Of a stretch of 64,000 bases of DNA, positions 8,114 through 20,900 are shown piece by piece. Below the pieces are notes generated by a model. It made no database searches. It was not told the origin of the DNA and saw only the letters and a program-made list of their open reading frames with translations. The stretch is from positions 496,001 to 560,000 of the forward strand of contig NZ_UAVP01000003.1 in assembly GCF_900446695.1 (NCBI RefSeq), written 5' to 3'. The DNA is from Capnocytophaga sputigena (GTDB lineage Bacteria > Bacteroidota > Bacteroidia > Flavobacteriales > Flavobacteriaceae). The first letter of the stretch is position 1. Each line of letters starts with the position of its first letter. Both the position numbers and the translations under genes were made by a program.

Positions 8114-9289
8114 TTAGAACGCTTTGATGCGATACATCAAACCGAGGCTCACGCGATTGGTATCTTTTGTTATATTTGTATTTTTATTATCCTGACTTCT
8201 TCCTATATAAGCCAAGAAGAAACGCAAGTCTTGTTTTTCAAAAGGCAAATATTCAACTCCTGCATAGTAGCCTATACTTTTAAGTTCATTATTGGGTAAA
8301 TCACTTTTAGCAGTTTCATACATACCTTGGGCAAAGATATTCCAGTGAGGTACAGGTTGATACTCAGCTTTTAGTACAAAGCTATTGTACTTGGCATCTT
8401 TTACTGGGGTTGCTGTTTTTCCATTAGCACTTAAAGGGGTATAATTCAACCTATCTAATGCTTCGTTAGCCATCATATAATCAAAGAAAACTTGGAACTT
8501 AGACAAATTGAGTTTAGTTCCCAACATCAATAGCCAGTTGTTATAGCCATCGGCTTCACTTTGCAAACCTCCTCCCCAACGAGTTTGTACAAGATTATCA
8601 AATAGATTACCATTCCAATTAAAAATGTAGGTAAGAGGAGCTTTACTTGCACTGATAGTATTCGTAGCTGTTCCATAAAGCGTTTCGAATTTATCATTGC
8701 GTACATCAGTAATTTGGAAGTTAAACTCGTGGTTCTGGTTAGGAGTATAAGTAATCATCGCTCCTAACATAAAGTTATCCATATTTTGTAGAAAATCAGA
8801 ATATTCATAGATATTCATTGGATTTAGGTCGAACTCAAATCCTCCCCACGCTTGACACATCTTACCTGCAGTAAGTGTCCATTTATCATCTAAACGGAAG
8901 CCTGCATAGAGCATATCGGTAGCTGTAGCCAAATTATCTAAAGAGGCAGCCACATTAGATTTGTTCAGACGATGACGAAAGCGGTAGAAAATACGGTCGG
9001 TAATATCACCTCGTACTTCCCATCGCAACTGGCGCGCATAGAACTTAGCCGTCATATCTTTGTCTTTTGCTTTTTCTACATCAAAACTTCCTTGGAAGTT
9101 GAAGTACATATTAAATTTCTTATGAATGGGCTGTTCTCCTTCATTTTCAGGCATAGGTAGAGGCGCAGGAGCAGTAGCTTTAAGCTGGTCGATTTCTGCC
9201 CTCAATTGATTGATTTGTTCTTGCAAATCTTGTTGTGCTGAAGCAACACCTCCTATAAGAAAGCTGATTGCTAATAATATTCTTTTCAT
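8114..9289 (-). CDS. Outer-membrane porin (Porin O/P-like) with N-terminal coiled coil
   Basis: This 391-residue protein has a signal peptide (MKRILLAISFLIGGVASAQ), a short coiled coil at about 20-38 (LQEQINQLRAEIDQLKA) and a Pro-rich linker. A C-terminal domain of amphipathic strands ends in an aromatic residue (LMYRIKAF), as in outer-membrane barrels. Segments such as LTAGKMCQAWGGFEFDLNP resemble phosphate-selective porin O/P relatives. It is the last gene of the dcuA-ansB-porin cluster, so it may admit asparagine or dicarboxylates across the outer membrane; that substrate is inferred from context only. A GTAAGAGATAA hairpin separates it from ansB. Confidence 0.82.
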   Translation of the reverse strand: MKRILLAISFLIGGVASAQQDLQEQINQLRAEIDQLKATAPAPLPMPENEGEQPIHKKFNMYFNFQGSFDVEKAKDKDMTAKFYARQLRWEVRGDITDRIFYRFRHRLNKSNVAASLDNLATATDMLYAGFRLDDKWTLTAGKMCQAWGGFEFDLNPMNIYEYSDFLQNMDNFMLGAMITYTPNQNHEFNFQITDVRNDKFETLYGTATNTISASKAPLTYIFNWNGNLFDNLVQTRWGGGLQSEADGYNNWLLMLGTKLNLSKFQVFFDYMMANEALDRLNYTPLSANGKTATPVKDAKYNSFVLKAEYQPVPHWNIFAQGMYETAKSDLPNNELKSIGYYAGVEYLPFEKQDLRFFLAYIGRSQDNKNTNITKDTNRVSLGLMYRIKAF

Positions 9290-9302
9290 AATAAGGTAAA
9301 AG

Positions 9303-9348
9303 GTAAGAGATAAGAGGCATTTTTTACTTGTTACTTATTATCTCTTAC
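9303..9348 (-). repeat. Intergenic hairpin of the GTAAGAGATAA family (ansB-porin spacer)
   Basis: An 11-bp perfect stem, GTAAGAGATAA (9303-9313) with TTATCTCTTAC (9338-9348), has a 24-base AT-rich loop. It lies between two genes of an apparent operon, so it may act as an attenuator or mRNA-processing site. The same stem recurs at 25020-25048, and a related one at 52898-52937. Confidence 0.75.
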
Positions 9349-9353
9349 TTGTT

Positions 9354-10400
9354 TTAGTATTCATTGAAATATTTTTGGATTTGTTTCCAATCTTTGGTTT
9401 TAGTGAGAGCTAACATCAATAGAACACGAGCTTTTTGTGGGTTAAGTGTTTGTGAAGCTACAAATTGATATTTAGCATCATCTACTTCGGCATCGAGGGT
9501 TGTTGCTCCTGTAGGTACGCGTGAAGAGCGCACAAACTGAATGCCTTGCTCTCTTGCTTTTACTGCCAAATCGAAGATAGTGTGATAGAGATTACCATTA
9601 CCTACTCCAGCGTGTACAATACCATCAAATTTAGCATCCATAAAGGCTTTCATTGGTAATTCAGACACATTAGAATAGCTGTATACGATACCTACTTTAG
9701 GTAATTCTTTAAGGTTATCTACATTGAAAACGGATTGATAAGTGTGTTTGTTTTCAGGAGTGCGGTTAAAGAATACTTTGCCATTGTGAATGTATGCCAA
9801 TTTGCCATAGTTAGCACCTTGGAAAGTTTCGACAGCAGTAGTATTGGTTTTAATCACATCTTTAGCATCGAGTACGATGTCGTTCATACACACCATTACC
9901 CCACGCCCCATAGCGTTTTTATCGGCAGCTGTTACTACTGCGTTATAGAGGTTTAGAGGTCCATCGGCACTCATACCAGTAGCGGGGCGCATTGCTCCTA
10001 CCATTACTACTGGTTTTTTACTATGAACAGTAAGGTTGAGGAAATAGGCAGTTTCCTCCATTGTATCAGTACCGTGAGTGATTACCACTCCGTCGTATCC
10101 TTCTTTGTTGAGCAATTGATTGATGCGTTTGGCAAGGGTAAGCCATACCTCATCATTCATATCTTGAGAACCTATCTTCACGATTTGTTCACCACTTATA
10201 TTGGCTACATTCTTCACTTCGGGCACTGCTTCCAAGAGTTGATAAATACCGAGTTCACCAGCCTTATAGTTGGTTTCAGTATTTGATTTACTTACCCCAG
10301 CGATAGTACCACCAGTAGCTAAAATACGAATCTTTGGCTTTTGTTGCGCAAAGACAGCCACAGACATCATCAACAACAATGAAAGGGCTATTTTTTTCAT
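9354..10400 (-). CDS. ansB: Periplasmic type II L-asparaginase
   Basis: The enzyme hydrolyses L-asparagine to aspartate and ammonium. A signal peptide (MKKIALSLLLMMSVAVFAQ) predicts periplasmic location. Signatures of the family: ATGGTIAG near residue 30 with the nucleophilic Thr, ITHGTDTMEET with the second Thr-Asp pair, and DVIKTNTT with the catalytic Lys. GAMRPATGMSADGP is also typical. I chose the ATG at 10398-10400; a second ATG at 10412 would add MITL before the signal peptide. It lies between dcuA upstream and a porin gene downstream. Known type II enzymes supply aspartate for fumarate respiration under anaerobiosis, which fits this neighbourhood. Confidence 0.95.
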   Translation of the reverse strand: MKKIALSLLLMMSVAVFAQQKPKIRILATGGTIAGVSKSNTETNYKAGELGIYQLLEAVPEVKNVANISGEQIVKIGSQDMNDEVWLTLAKRINQLLNKEGYDGVVITHGTDTMEETAYFLNLTVHSKKPVVMVGAMRPATGMSADGPLNLYNAVVTAADKNAMGRGVMVCMNDIVLDAKDVIKTNTTAVETFQGANYGKLAYIHNGKVFFNRTPENKHTYQSVFNVDNLKELPKVGIVYSYSNVSELPMKAFMDAKFDGIVHAGVGNGNLYHTIFDLAVKAREQGIQFVRSSRVPTGATTLDAEVDDAKYQFVASQTLNPQKARVLLMLALTKTKDWKQIQKYFNEY

Positions 10401-10467
10401 CAATGTTATCATATATATTAGGTTTTTATTTTTCAGGAATTAGATGTTAGGAATTAGTTAGAGAGTG

Positions 10468-11793
10468 CTACATAAACATTATGATAAAATACCCTACTGC
10501 GATAGCAACAATTGTCGCTACGAAACCAGGTATTTGAAATGAGTGGTTCAGCACGTACTTGCCTATGCGAGTAGTGCCCGTTCTATCGAAATTGATAGCA
10601 GCAACTACCGTTGGATAGTTAGGAATAAAGAAATATCCGTTTACCGCAGGGAACATCGCGATGAGTGCCATTGGGTGAATACCTAAAGCAATCCCCAAAG
10701 GATAGAGCGTACGCACTGTTGCTGCTTGACTAAACAAAAGAACAGACATTACAAAAAGTGCTACTGCAAAGAGGAAAGGATATTGGGTAACGATTTGTTC
10801 GATGTGCATTTTGAAGAACTCAATATTACCATTAAAGAAAGTATCTCCCATCCAAGCTATCCCAAAAATAGCTATCACTGCTTGCATACCTGCAATAAAT
10901 ACTGAACCTTTTACTGCTTTATTGATGTCTACTCGAGCAAAGATAATCATCAAGCCAGCTATAGACATCATTATAATTTCAATAAGTTGGGTCATCCCTA
11001 TTCTTTGCATTTCGCCATTTACCTCAAAAGCGGGACGCAATGTATCAATAGAACCAAAAAGCACAATAGAAAGTACTCCCATAAGGAAAATAATCACTGA
11101 GGTTTTTGCTCTTTGTTGATCTTTCTCATTTTCTTGCCCAGCAGAGTGATTTTCTTTTTCTAGCAAACCTTCTTTTAAACGACGTAAATATTCAGGGTCT
11201 TTTTCGAGAGGTACACCCATAAATCTCACAGCTATCGCTCCCACAATTACCCCAATAAGGGTTGCAGGGATACACACCATTAATATATTACCAAGTGTAA
11301 TACCTTTACTTCCTAATAGTTCAGCAGAAAGCAAAGCAGCTGTTGCTGCCGAAATAGGGCTGGCAGTAATGGCTTGTTGCGAAGCGATTACTGAGATAGA
11401 AAGTGGACGCTCAGGTCGCACTTTGCTATCGGTAGCTATTTCAGAAATAATAGGCAATAGAGAATAGGCAATGTGTCCTGTACCTGAAAACAAAGTGAAG
11501 AAGTAGCACACTACAGGTGCTAAGAAAGTAATCATTGAAGGGTTTTTACGCAGGATTTTCTCGGCTACTTTCACTAAATAATCCAAGCCTCCTGAGGCTT
11601 GCAAAGTAGCAGCAGCTGTAATTACAGCTACAATGATGAGCATTACATCAATAGGTGGATTACCTGGTTTGAGCCCAAAGCCAAAAACCAAAATACCCAA
11701 ACCTATCATACCAAAGATACCAAGCCCTATACCTCCTACTCTAGCTCCTATAAAAATAGCAAGAAGCACTACTAACAATTCAATATAAATCAT
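10468..11793 (-). CDS. dcuA: Anaerobic C4-dicarboxylate transporter, DcuA/DcuB family
   Basis: A 441-residue inner-membrane protein with about ten to twelve hydrophobic segments. Its N-terminus (IYIELLVVLLAIFIGARVGGIG) and the blocks KPGNPPIDV, GLDYLV, ITASPISAA, YPTVVAA and GTTRIGKYVLNHSF match DcuA/DcuB transporters. These import aspartate, fumarate or malate and exchange them for succinate. The ATG at 11791-11793 is preferred over an in-frame TTG two codons earlier. A TACCTTTG box lies upstream. With ansB and the porin downstream it suggests asparagine breakdown feeding fumarate respiration. DcuA versus DcuB cannot be decided firmly. Confidence 0.93.
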   Translation of the reverse strand: MIYIELLVVLLAIFIGARVGGIGLGIFGMIGLGILVFGFGLKPGNPPIDVMLIIVAVITAAATLQASGGLDYLVKVAEKILRKNPSMITFLAPVVCYFFTLFSGTGHIAYSLLPIISEIATDSKVRPERPLSISVIASQQAITASPISAATAALLSAELLGSKGITLGNILMVCIPATLIGVIVGAIAVRFMGVPLEKDPEYLRRLKEGLLEKENHSAGQENEKDQQRAKTSVIIFLMGVLSIVLFGSIDTLRPAFEVNGEMQRIGMTQLIEIIMMSIAGLMIIFARVDINKAVKGSVFIAGMQAVIAIFGIAWMGDTFFNGNIEFFKMHIEQIVTQYPFLFAVALFVMSVLLFSQAATVRTLYPLGIALGIHPMALIAMFPAVNGYFFIPNYPTVVAAINFDRTGTTRIGKYVLNHSFQIPGFVATIVAIAVGYFIIMFM

Positions 11794-11821
11794 ATTCAAT
11801 TAAGAAATCATAATTATGGCT

Positions 11822-11829
11822 CAAAGGTA
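11822..11829 (-). promoter_or_regulatory. Promoter (-7 box) of the dcuA-ansB-porin cluster
   Basis: On the minus strand this reads TACCTTTG. A TTG at 11846-11848 is 16 bases upstream, one base short of the usual range, so the -33 assignment is weak. The leader would be about 22 bases. Confidence 0.6.
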
Positions 11830-11852
11830 CAAAAGTTATAGAAAACAAAAAA

Positions 11853-11888
11853 GAAAATACGATATTTTTTAACAAATATCGTATTTTC
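11853..11888 (-). terminator. Terminator after the 3955-residue adhesin gene
   Basis: A perfect 15-bp stem, GAAAATACGATATTT (11853-11867) with its complement at 11874-11888, has a 6-base loop. On the minus strand it is followed by TTTTTTGTTTTC. It ends the giant gene (stop at 11936) just before the dcuA promoter. Confidence 0.85.
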
Positions 11889-11935
11889 CTTTAACAGATA
11901 GGTATACTTTATATGATAACTATCAGAAATTGAGA

Positions 11936-14900
11936 TTATCTGAACAAAGTGAAGTTACCATAGAACTCACGTTTGTCGTACAACTGATCGTTGATTTCGA
12001 TGATGTACCAGTAGTCTCCTGATGGCATTGGACGTTTTTCATAAGTACCATCCCAACCTTGACCTGATTCTAACACCACTAATCGACGACCATAACGATC
12101 GAATATGTAGATGCGGGCATTTACATTATTGTCTAAATACTTAGGCTTCCATACCTCATTTTCTCCATCTCCATTAGGTGTAAAGTAATTAGGAACTTCT
12201 ATATCAAAGTACTCTACCTCGTAAGTCGCTGTAACAGTACAACCTTCGGCATCTTCTACACGTACATTCACTACCTTGTAACGACGTCCTCCAATTTCTT
12301 TTTCAGGATCATTATGGTTGACTTTGTACACCGGATTATCTCCCTTACTTACCTCATTGAAGTAGTATGTATAACCTCTAAAGTTATTCGTTCTACCTCC
12401 TTGTGCCAAGACCTCTAAAGTGTTTAGAGTTGTATTGGTCGTTACTCGTGTAACAGTAAGCGGTGTGTAAGGATCAATTGTGATTGTTTCGGAAGCACTA
12501 CAACTGCCTGTCATTCCTGGAATAGATGAAACTATTGTATAAGTTACTTCTACCGTTTGGGTAACTGAACCTCTGTTGAAATTATCAATATAAGCTATAT
12601 TACCTACTGTACGTGTGAATGTTGCTGATGCCCCTCCATTCAAACTATAAGTAATCTTACTATAGTCTGGTGATGGATTGTTGAAATGTACCTCTAAATA
12701 ATCTACATAACTATTTGAGTTCGCTTGACAAGTACCATAGTATTTAAATTCGTTGATACTAACATCTGGTAACTCTTCCACTGTGAAGGTCAAAGTCTTA
12801 GTCATTGTACAATCATTAGCATCTTTTATTACAACTTGATAGTAACTATCCTTAGGACTTGGACCTAAATCATTGAAAGTATGACTTGTTCCTGTGGTTT
12901 CTACTTCAGGAGTTACCTTTTGTCTGTTGTCGGCTCTAATTATTGTAAGGGTATAAGTAGGTGTACCTCCTGCTATATTTGTAATTTCTACCTTACCACT
13001 ATCACTTCCTTTACAAGTTACAAACGTAGAATTGAGTGTGTTTATATCAGCAGTGATAGGCGATGGATTTACAAAGGTATAGCTTCCTGACACTGTAACT
13101 GAACAGTTTTGTGCATCATAAATATCTACTCGATAAGTTCCTGGTTCTATACCTGTAAATGTCGCTTCGCTATCAGTAGTATTTATTTTTGGCAAATCAC
13201 TACCTGTTGCTGAAGTTCTCACTAACGTATAGTTATAAGGTGGTGCACCTCCAGTTACTCCTGACACTTTGAGTTTTCCATCTTTAGCATCGATACAAGT
13301 AATAGAAGTTGTCGCTACAGTAATGCTCGCTGTATTGATAGCATTATATGGGGCTACTGTTACACTAAGGGTTCCAGTAGCTGTTGTACAACCTAAAGCG
13401 TCTATTACGGTAATATTATAATTACCCGCTTTCACTTGTGTGATTTCTACTCCTGGTGAGCCTTCTGGAATATCTGGTTTGGTATATACATTTCCTGTTG
13501 TTGGATCTGTAAGGGTTACTGTATAAACTTGTTGACCTCCGATGACTGTAAGGGCTACAACCCCATTTTCATTATTACAGTCTACCGATACTTTTTGTGA
13601 TACATAAATCACTTTTATCTCGGCTGGGTTTGATGGAACTACAAAACGATGTTTAGCTACCTTACAACCTGTAGCATTAGATATCGCTTCGATATCATAA
13701 GAACCACCTACTAGGGTAAGTGTTGTGGTGTTACCTGATACTGTACCCGTAGTTGTTGCTCCGCCACTTACTGCTGTAACAGTATATGTAAAGCCTGCTG
13801 TAGATTGGTCGCCATTAGAAAGATCTTTATCTACTAAGGTTATCGCAATACTACCATTGTCGTTATGACAAACTGCTCTCACTGGGTTATGAGAAGTCAT
13901 CTCAAATGTATTAGCATCTTTTACGGTATAAACTCCCGTAATACTACAGCCTGTCTTCTCGTTGAAGACCTCTATCGTATAGTTTGAACCTGCTAAGTTT
14001 TGTGAACCTGTGAGGGTCAAACTCAAGCTGGTTGCTGTTGTTGTGGTAATAGTTGCAAAGGCATTATCTGTTCCTTTTATCACGTAACGCAATGGTGTAC
14101 CTGCTATATATGTAGGTGTAGCTGTTACACTGATATTTATTACCTCATCTACCACACAAGTAGCTGATGTTGTTGTGGTAATACTTAGAGTTTGCAACTC
14201 GAAGGCTGGTGCTACTGTTACGCTTGTTGTACTTGTTGCACAAGTGCCTGAAGCATCTTTTACTGTAGCATAGAAAGTACCTCCATTCAAGTTCGGAAGG
14301 GTATATTCTGTACCATTTCCTAAACTATTGCCGCCATTATCAAAGAACTCTATTGTATATGGTGGCATACCTCCGCGTATCTTGCTCGTATCTACACTTA
14401 CTTTAGGCGTTGATAATCCATTGGTGCCCTCACATATATATTGAGTCGCGGTAATTACTCCCGCTTGTAATTCTAATGGCTCTGGAGAGGTGATTATAGT
14501 TTCTACAAAAGCCTCACAACCTGTACTATTAGTAATTGTTATTTGGTATTTTACTCCTTGAGTTGTACCACGTAGCTGAGTGAATGTAGCTGTATGAGTA
14601 CCTGCAATAGTAGGAGTTGTTGTTACCGTTACGTTATTTCCGGTAGTGATATCAATAGCACTAGTAATCTTAAAGGTATAAGTATCACTATCAGTAGGCA
14701 TTGCTATATCTATACTACCAGTACCAGTAGCTGTAAGACCTAAATTACATTTTTCGTGATAAGGTTGTACTACAACATTAGCTAAATTGATAGGATCGGG
14801 ATCACGTACTGTTACCTCTTTCACTATAGGACAATCTACAGTTTCGGCATCGTAAATACTGATGCGATAAGTAGCAGCCTCAGTAGTAGGTGTTGCAATA

Positions 14901-17900
14901 GTTATCACTCCTCCGGTAGGAGTAGGGAAAGCTACATCTTGTGAAAGAATAGCTCCCGCTACTATACCGTTGTCTAAACGTTCTAAAGTATAACTATAAG
15001 TGCCAGTTCCTCCTGCCACAGTTACTGTGATATCAGCAGTAGGGGTTGCACAAGTTTTATTTCTACTAATAGTAGCTGTTGCTGTGATAAGAGCTGTAGT
15101 ACTGAAAGTAGCTGTAGTCACGCAACCATTTACATCTTTCACTGCAACTGTGTGTGTAGCCAAAGGAGTTACCTCTAACTCGAATGCCTGATTGGCTATT
15201 GTCCAAACTACAGGTCTATCGGCAGCTCCATCTAAACTATAATAGTGGTTACCTTGACCTATTTTGTTAAGAGTTACCCTCACTGGTATTTTACCATTAG
15301 TATTATGGTAAGCCTGACAAGCCAAAGTAGTTACTGTTGCAATATTAGGTGTATCAAAAATATCAATAGTAACTGTAGTAGATTGCAAGCAGCCATAAGC
15401 ATCGCGTACATACACATCCCAATTACCCGCAGGTATATTGATATAAGATGAAGTTTGAACAGTGCGAGTCATTACAGATGGAGCTGCTCCTCCTGAAACT
15501 ACATAACCATAAGTGTAAGTAGCTGTACCTCCTGTAATATTCAACCACGCTTCACCCAAAGTATTACAAGAAGCTTTTTTGCTAGCTACAGCTGCAATTT
15601 GTAACTGAGTGAGAGAACGTTTGATTTCAAAATTCTTTGAGGTTACACAGCTTGCCACACCTCCAATAGTTTCTGTAAATTTCACATAGTATTTACCTGC
15701 TGGTAAGTTACCATTGGCTACTTGAGGTGTAGTGAATGGAGCTGGAACTGTACCTACCGCTCCTGCTATTGGCTGATGATTATCTTCACGATATACTTCA
15801 TAACCTATATGAGTAGTACTTCCGTGAGGATTTGTTAAAGTAAAAGTAAAGGTTCCATCGCTACCAGTTGCACAACTTACATTCTTCACATCTATCGCTA
15901 CCGACATTTGTGAATATGTAGGTACAGGTACTGTCATCTGTTGGGTGTAACGACACTTAGTAACCATATTATAAGCTATGAAAGTGTATTGTACCCCTGG
16001 TGTGAGACCTCCTATAGTTACTCCTACCCCAGTACCTGAAGCTACTCCTTTGTGCCATACATCAGTACCTCCATTCGGATTGCTAGTAGTTTCTATATTC
16101 GCTCCTGATCCAGCTGGTGGGTTTTGAATACCTGGTCGATATATAGCAAAATATGCATTAGTAGATGCTGTAAAGGTAGGTGAACTAGTTGCTGTGATAC
16201 GTACCTCTCCTGTAGTAGCGCAAGCTGTAGGGGTTACTGGAGTGATAGACATCACATTAGAGTTTGGTAAGATCACCACATTCATTCGTGTTTGGCAACT
16301 ATTAGCATCGGTAATCGTAATTTCATAATTACCATAGTCCAAACCTGCAAATACTTTTGAAACATTATTAAGTTGAGAAGTTTCACTTACTTGAGCTCCT
16401 GAAGTGGTATTTCTTAAAAGAATATCAAAAGGTGCTCTACCTCCTGTATTAAGGGTTACTGTAATCGCTGCTAAATCGGCAGCTGATGAGGTACAACCCA
16501 TTTGTTTGCTTACAGTAGCTGTTGCTGTGAGTTGAGGAGCTGCTGTAATGGTAAAGGCTTGAGTAGCCACACAACCACGATCATCGGTGAGGTGTGCTAT
16601 ATAATTACCCGGTGCTAAAGCTGTAGGAGTTTGTGTTACTCCTAAAGTATTCACCACTTTAAGGGTATGTGAAGCTGTACCTACATAATAATCACTTGGT
16701 GTGATAATTACCGAACCATTATTGTTACCACAAGTAGCTTGAGTAGTGGTAAAGGTATTGGTTAAGAAACGTGGTGGGTCATAAGCTAAGGTTACGTATT
16801 GTTCACGTTTACACTCACTACCATCGGGTTTATAAGTTACTTGGAAACGGAACTCAGTTGTGGTTGCTACTGTTACTGGATAGGTAAAGGTTACCTGAGA
16901 GGTACTTGAACCAATTGTATGGAAAGTAGCTCCACCATCAACACTATACTTAAATTCTTTAAGTGCAGTAGGGATACCTCCAGATGCGGTGAGAGTATAG
17001 TTTACACTGCTTCCCTTACAATCAGCATATTGTGTTTGAGTAGGTGATACAGTGAGTGATAATGGTGCATAAATTTGAGTAGTTACAGTTGTTTGACAAC
17101 CAAAACCATCAGTTACTACAAATGTATGAGTACCTGCATCAAGAGCATCAGGATATTCAAAAATTGATGTATTGAAAGCATAAATATTACCTCCTACACG
17201 TTGTACTTTATAGTTTCCATTACCGCTAATTATTGTAATCTCTACTTTCTTCTCTTGTGCATCTCCATAGCAATAAGAGGTAGGCTCGGCAGTAACTGAA
17301 AGAGTAGCTTTATTAACGATTTCAAAAGTAGTCTCGGTTGTACAACCTTTACTATCTTGTACTACTAAAGTATAAGTACCAGGTGCTAAATTACTTATTT
17401 CCCAAGGATTTACTTGTGGAGCTACTGGTTGCAAAGCACCTAAAGTTCCACTTACTAAACCTACTCTATACTGATAACCTCCAGCATTACCACCAGTAGC
17501 CGATACTTTTATCTTAGCAACTCCGCCATTGTAGCAGGTTACTTTATCCATAAATACTACTGTTGGTACTATAGGAGTAGGCTCTCCAACTTTATAAGCC
17601 ACTGATACTGCACAATTAGCATTATTAGCATCTCGTATACTCACTACACCATTTTGGTTAGCTTCTAATCCTGTAACTATGAATACTCCTTGAGCATCAA
17701 GGGTTGTAGGTGTCCAAGTAGTTGTAGTGGTATAAGTTCTTTCTACTGAATAAAGAATATTAGTAGATGTTGGGTTGATAACCCTGATGCGAACTTCACC
17801 ATCTTGTGCTCCAATACAACTTACATTCTTCTCGGTACCGAATTTCTCGGCACGCATTTGTTTATTCTTTTCTATATTGATTAGCTGAGTTACCTTCAAA

Positions 17901-20900
17901 TCACAATAAGTGATAGCTTGTGATACTTTGAGGTTATCCACCGCAAAATCATTACCTAAACCTCCATAAGTAGCAGCCGCTGTATTCACTACTTTTAGTA
18001 ATAGTTCTCCATTAGCAAAGCCAGTCATTTCAGTTTCAGTAAAGGTTACTTTATAATTTGTCCAACTATTGCTATTGATAGTTGCCAAGCTCTTACTGCG
18101 CAAAGTAGTACCATCAGTTTTAGCTATTTCTACATTAAGGCGAGCAGGTATTGCTGTCACTCCTGTTCTAATGAGGTTGAGAGCATCTAAACTTACGGTA
18201 AATTCAGTATTAGGAGTAACCCCTTTAAGGAGTTTTTGATATACCACCTCATTATTACCATTACCCGCTACTGCTAAGTAACGACCTCCTGAAGGGTCTG
18301 TAGGGGCTGTAGCAAGCCAATTAGGATTTGAACTTACTTGTACTTGTTTAGTAAGTACTTGGTTACCATCTGAAAGACTACCTGTAGTATTACATACCAA
18401 AGAAGTATTAGCAACTGGCAAACAATCGTTAGCATCTTTACCAAAGTCTTCTGTAAAGAGTACATTAGGTGTTGTAGCGGTATCAGTTGGACGGTAGTAC
18501 ACTGTAAGAGTATGTACTCCTGGTGACAACAAGCGGTTGAAACTGTTGCCTATAAGAGTTTGTTTAGCACTACCATCAAAACTGTATTGATAAGTTTGAC
18601 TTACTGTAGATGAAACTGTAATAGTTACTGAACCATAACCACTATCACAACGATAAACTACAGGACTGAACGCTATAGTAGGTATAACAGTTGCTTGTGT
18701 GGTAATAGGAATTTCAAGACGACAATCTTTACTATCTTTTACATAGATAGTTGTAGAACCTCCAATAAAACCTATAGGATTAGTTACATAAGTATTTTCA
18801 CCATCAAAACTATAACGATAAGGAGGAGTACCACCTGTAACGTTATTCACTGATACTTTATATTGATTGTGTGCAGTATCGCACGATCTATCGGCTACCA
18901 CTCCTGCATAAGCGCGCAAAGGTGCTTGAGGTGGAAGTATCACAATAGGTTTTTTGATATATGTACAAGTAGTTCCTGCAACTTGTGATAACATTTCTAT
19001 TTCATAAGTACCGGCTGGAATACCTGTGAACAAACCTCCTGAACTAGTTTTAAAAGGAGTTCCTATTCTTGCTCCTGTATCATCTAATTTATAAAGGTTG
19101 ATAATGCGATTTTGATTTTGTGTTCCTGGTGCAAAAGTAAGGTTAATTACTCCTGAATTAGGCATACTTTCACACTGAATTTCTTGGGTCGCACTAAAGG
19201 TAAATGTATGTGGATTTGGAGGATTTACAGTTACTTTGTTAGACAAGGCAAAAGCTCCACTACGAGTGTCTCCTACTAAGAATACATATTCACCTACACG
19301 AGTAATATTTGGTACTTCAACTTCTACACTTGGTTGATGTGCCAATTGAATAGCGATATGAGGAGCAGCCAAAGCGGTAGGTATATCTGTATATTGTTGC
19401 TGACCGTCTATTGTCCAAATATAAAAACGATAGGTAGGAGCACCTCCTTCAGCTTTAAGTTCAAACTTAGCTTTGTTACAAGAGGTAAATCCTTTGAAGG
19501 TTGCTGTAACCTTCATTTGGCTTGTTTTGTTGATAGTTACTTGTCCGTTGTATTGACAACCTGGGATTTGTGGTGATGTAACTTTCACATCATAAGTACC
19601 TTGCGATAAATTATTGATACGATAATCATTCGTATTAATTACCTCTGTACGGAAAGGTGCACCTCCTTTGAAAATCTCCACTTTGTAAGTCACTCCACTA
19701 GTGCTAAGCAGAAGTTTTACAGAACCTTGAGTGAAATCAGTTTCGTGAATTTCATCAGTAAGCGAACCTGTAAGACCTGCTGTAAATACCTCAAAATAGA
19801 AACTTTGGTTACAATTAGGCAATCTCAAACGATATTTACCTGCTGTATTGGCTACAAAAGTACGATTGTTGTTGATAGTTGTCCAACATTGGTCTTCCAA
19901 ATTTCTACAATCAGAAGATGATTCGGTACAAGAGCCATTCCATTGCTGCCACTCAAAAGCAGTGTTTTGATAGCTTACAGTAATATTTTTAGACCCTCCT
20001 TGACATAGGTAGAAATGGCTTGTCCAAACTGAGTTATCTGGACAAGTTACCCCTAAATTTTGGGCTTGTGCGCGAATAGGGTCAGTTGTATTTGAGGGCG
20101 CTTCATAGTTGATAGTTTCTGTAGTTTCTACTTGTACTCCTTGGCAAGAGTTTGTTTTCACTACTTTGTACACTCCTGGTGCATTTGCTTGATAAGTGCG
20201 ATGAATCTCTCCTGTTAGTACGCTACCATTTTTATACCATTGATAAGTAGCAAAATTACCAGTTGCTTCAAAGGTCATCACTCCCGTACCACAGAAAGTT
20301 TCTTGACGGTTACAATTAGAGGTATCAATAGTAATAGAACTTACCCCTGTATCTACTTGTTGTGCTATTGGACAAGCGGCAGGTCCACCTTGGTAAGTGA
20401 TAGAAAATTCTGTTTGTAAATAGTTAGCACAAGGTTGCAGAAGTTTATCACAATCGCCCTGTATTTTCAACGGGATACGAATGGTACGACTTGGATCACC
20501 TAACTTAAGAGTAGACTCAGGATAACCCGATGTGCCACCTATCACAAACTCATAAGCCTTATTCACAGCATTGTACGATTTTTGTGGATATGGATTAGCA
20601 CTTGAGCCATCACCTGCACTATTGAGATCGGGTTCTCCATTGGTTATTACGGTAGCATTTTGAGGAAGTTTTACCGAAATAACTGCTTGTTTGATACTTT
20701 CAGAACCTACATTCTCATAGTTTAATTCGTAGAAAAACGCTTGGTTAGGAGTAAGTTGAGTAATAGGGTTACCAGAGGTATCTACATAACGTTGTGACGT
20801 TTTTAGCTTCAACGCATTAGATTTTACCGTAACTGTAAACGAGCAACTACTTGTATTACCTCGCGTATCAGCAAAGGTATATACTACCGTATGTACTCCT

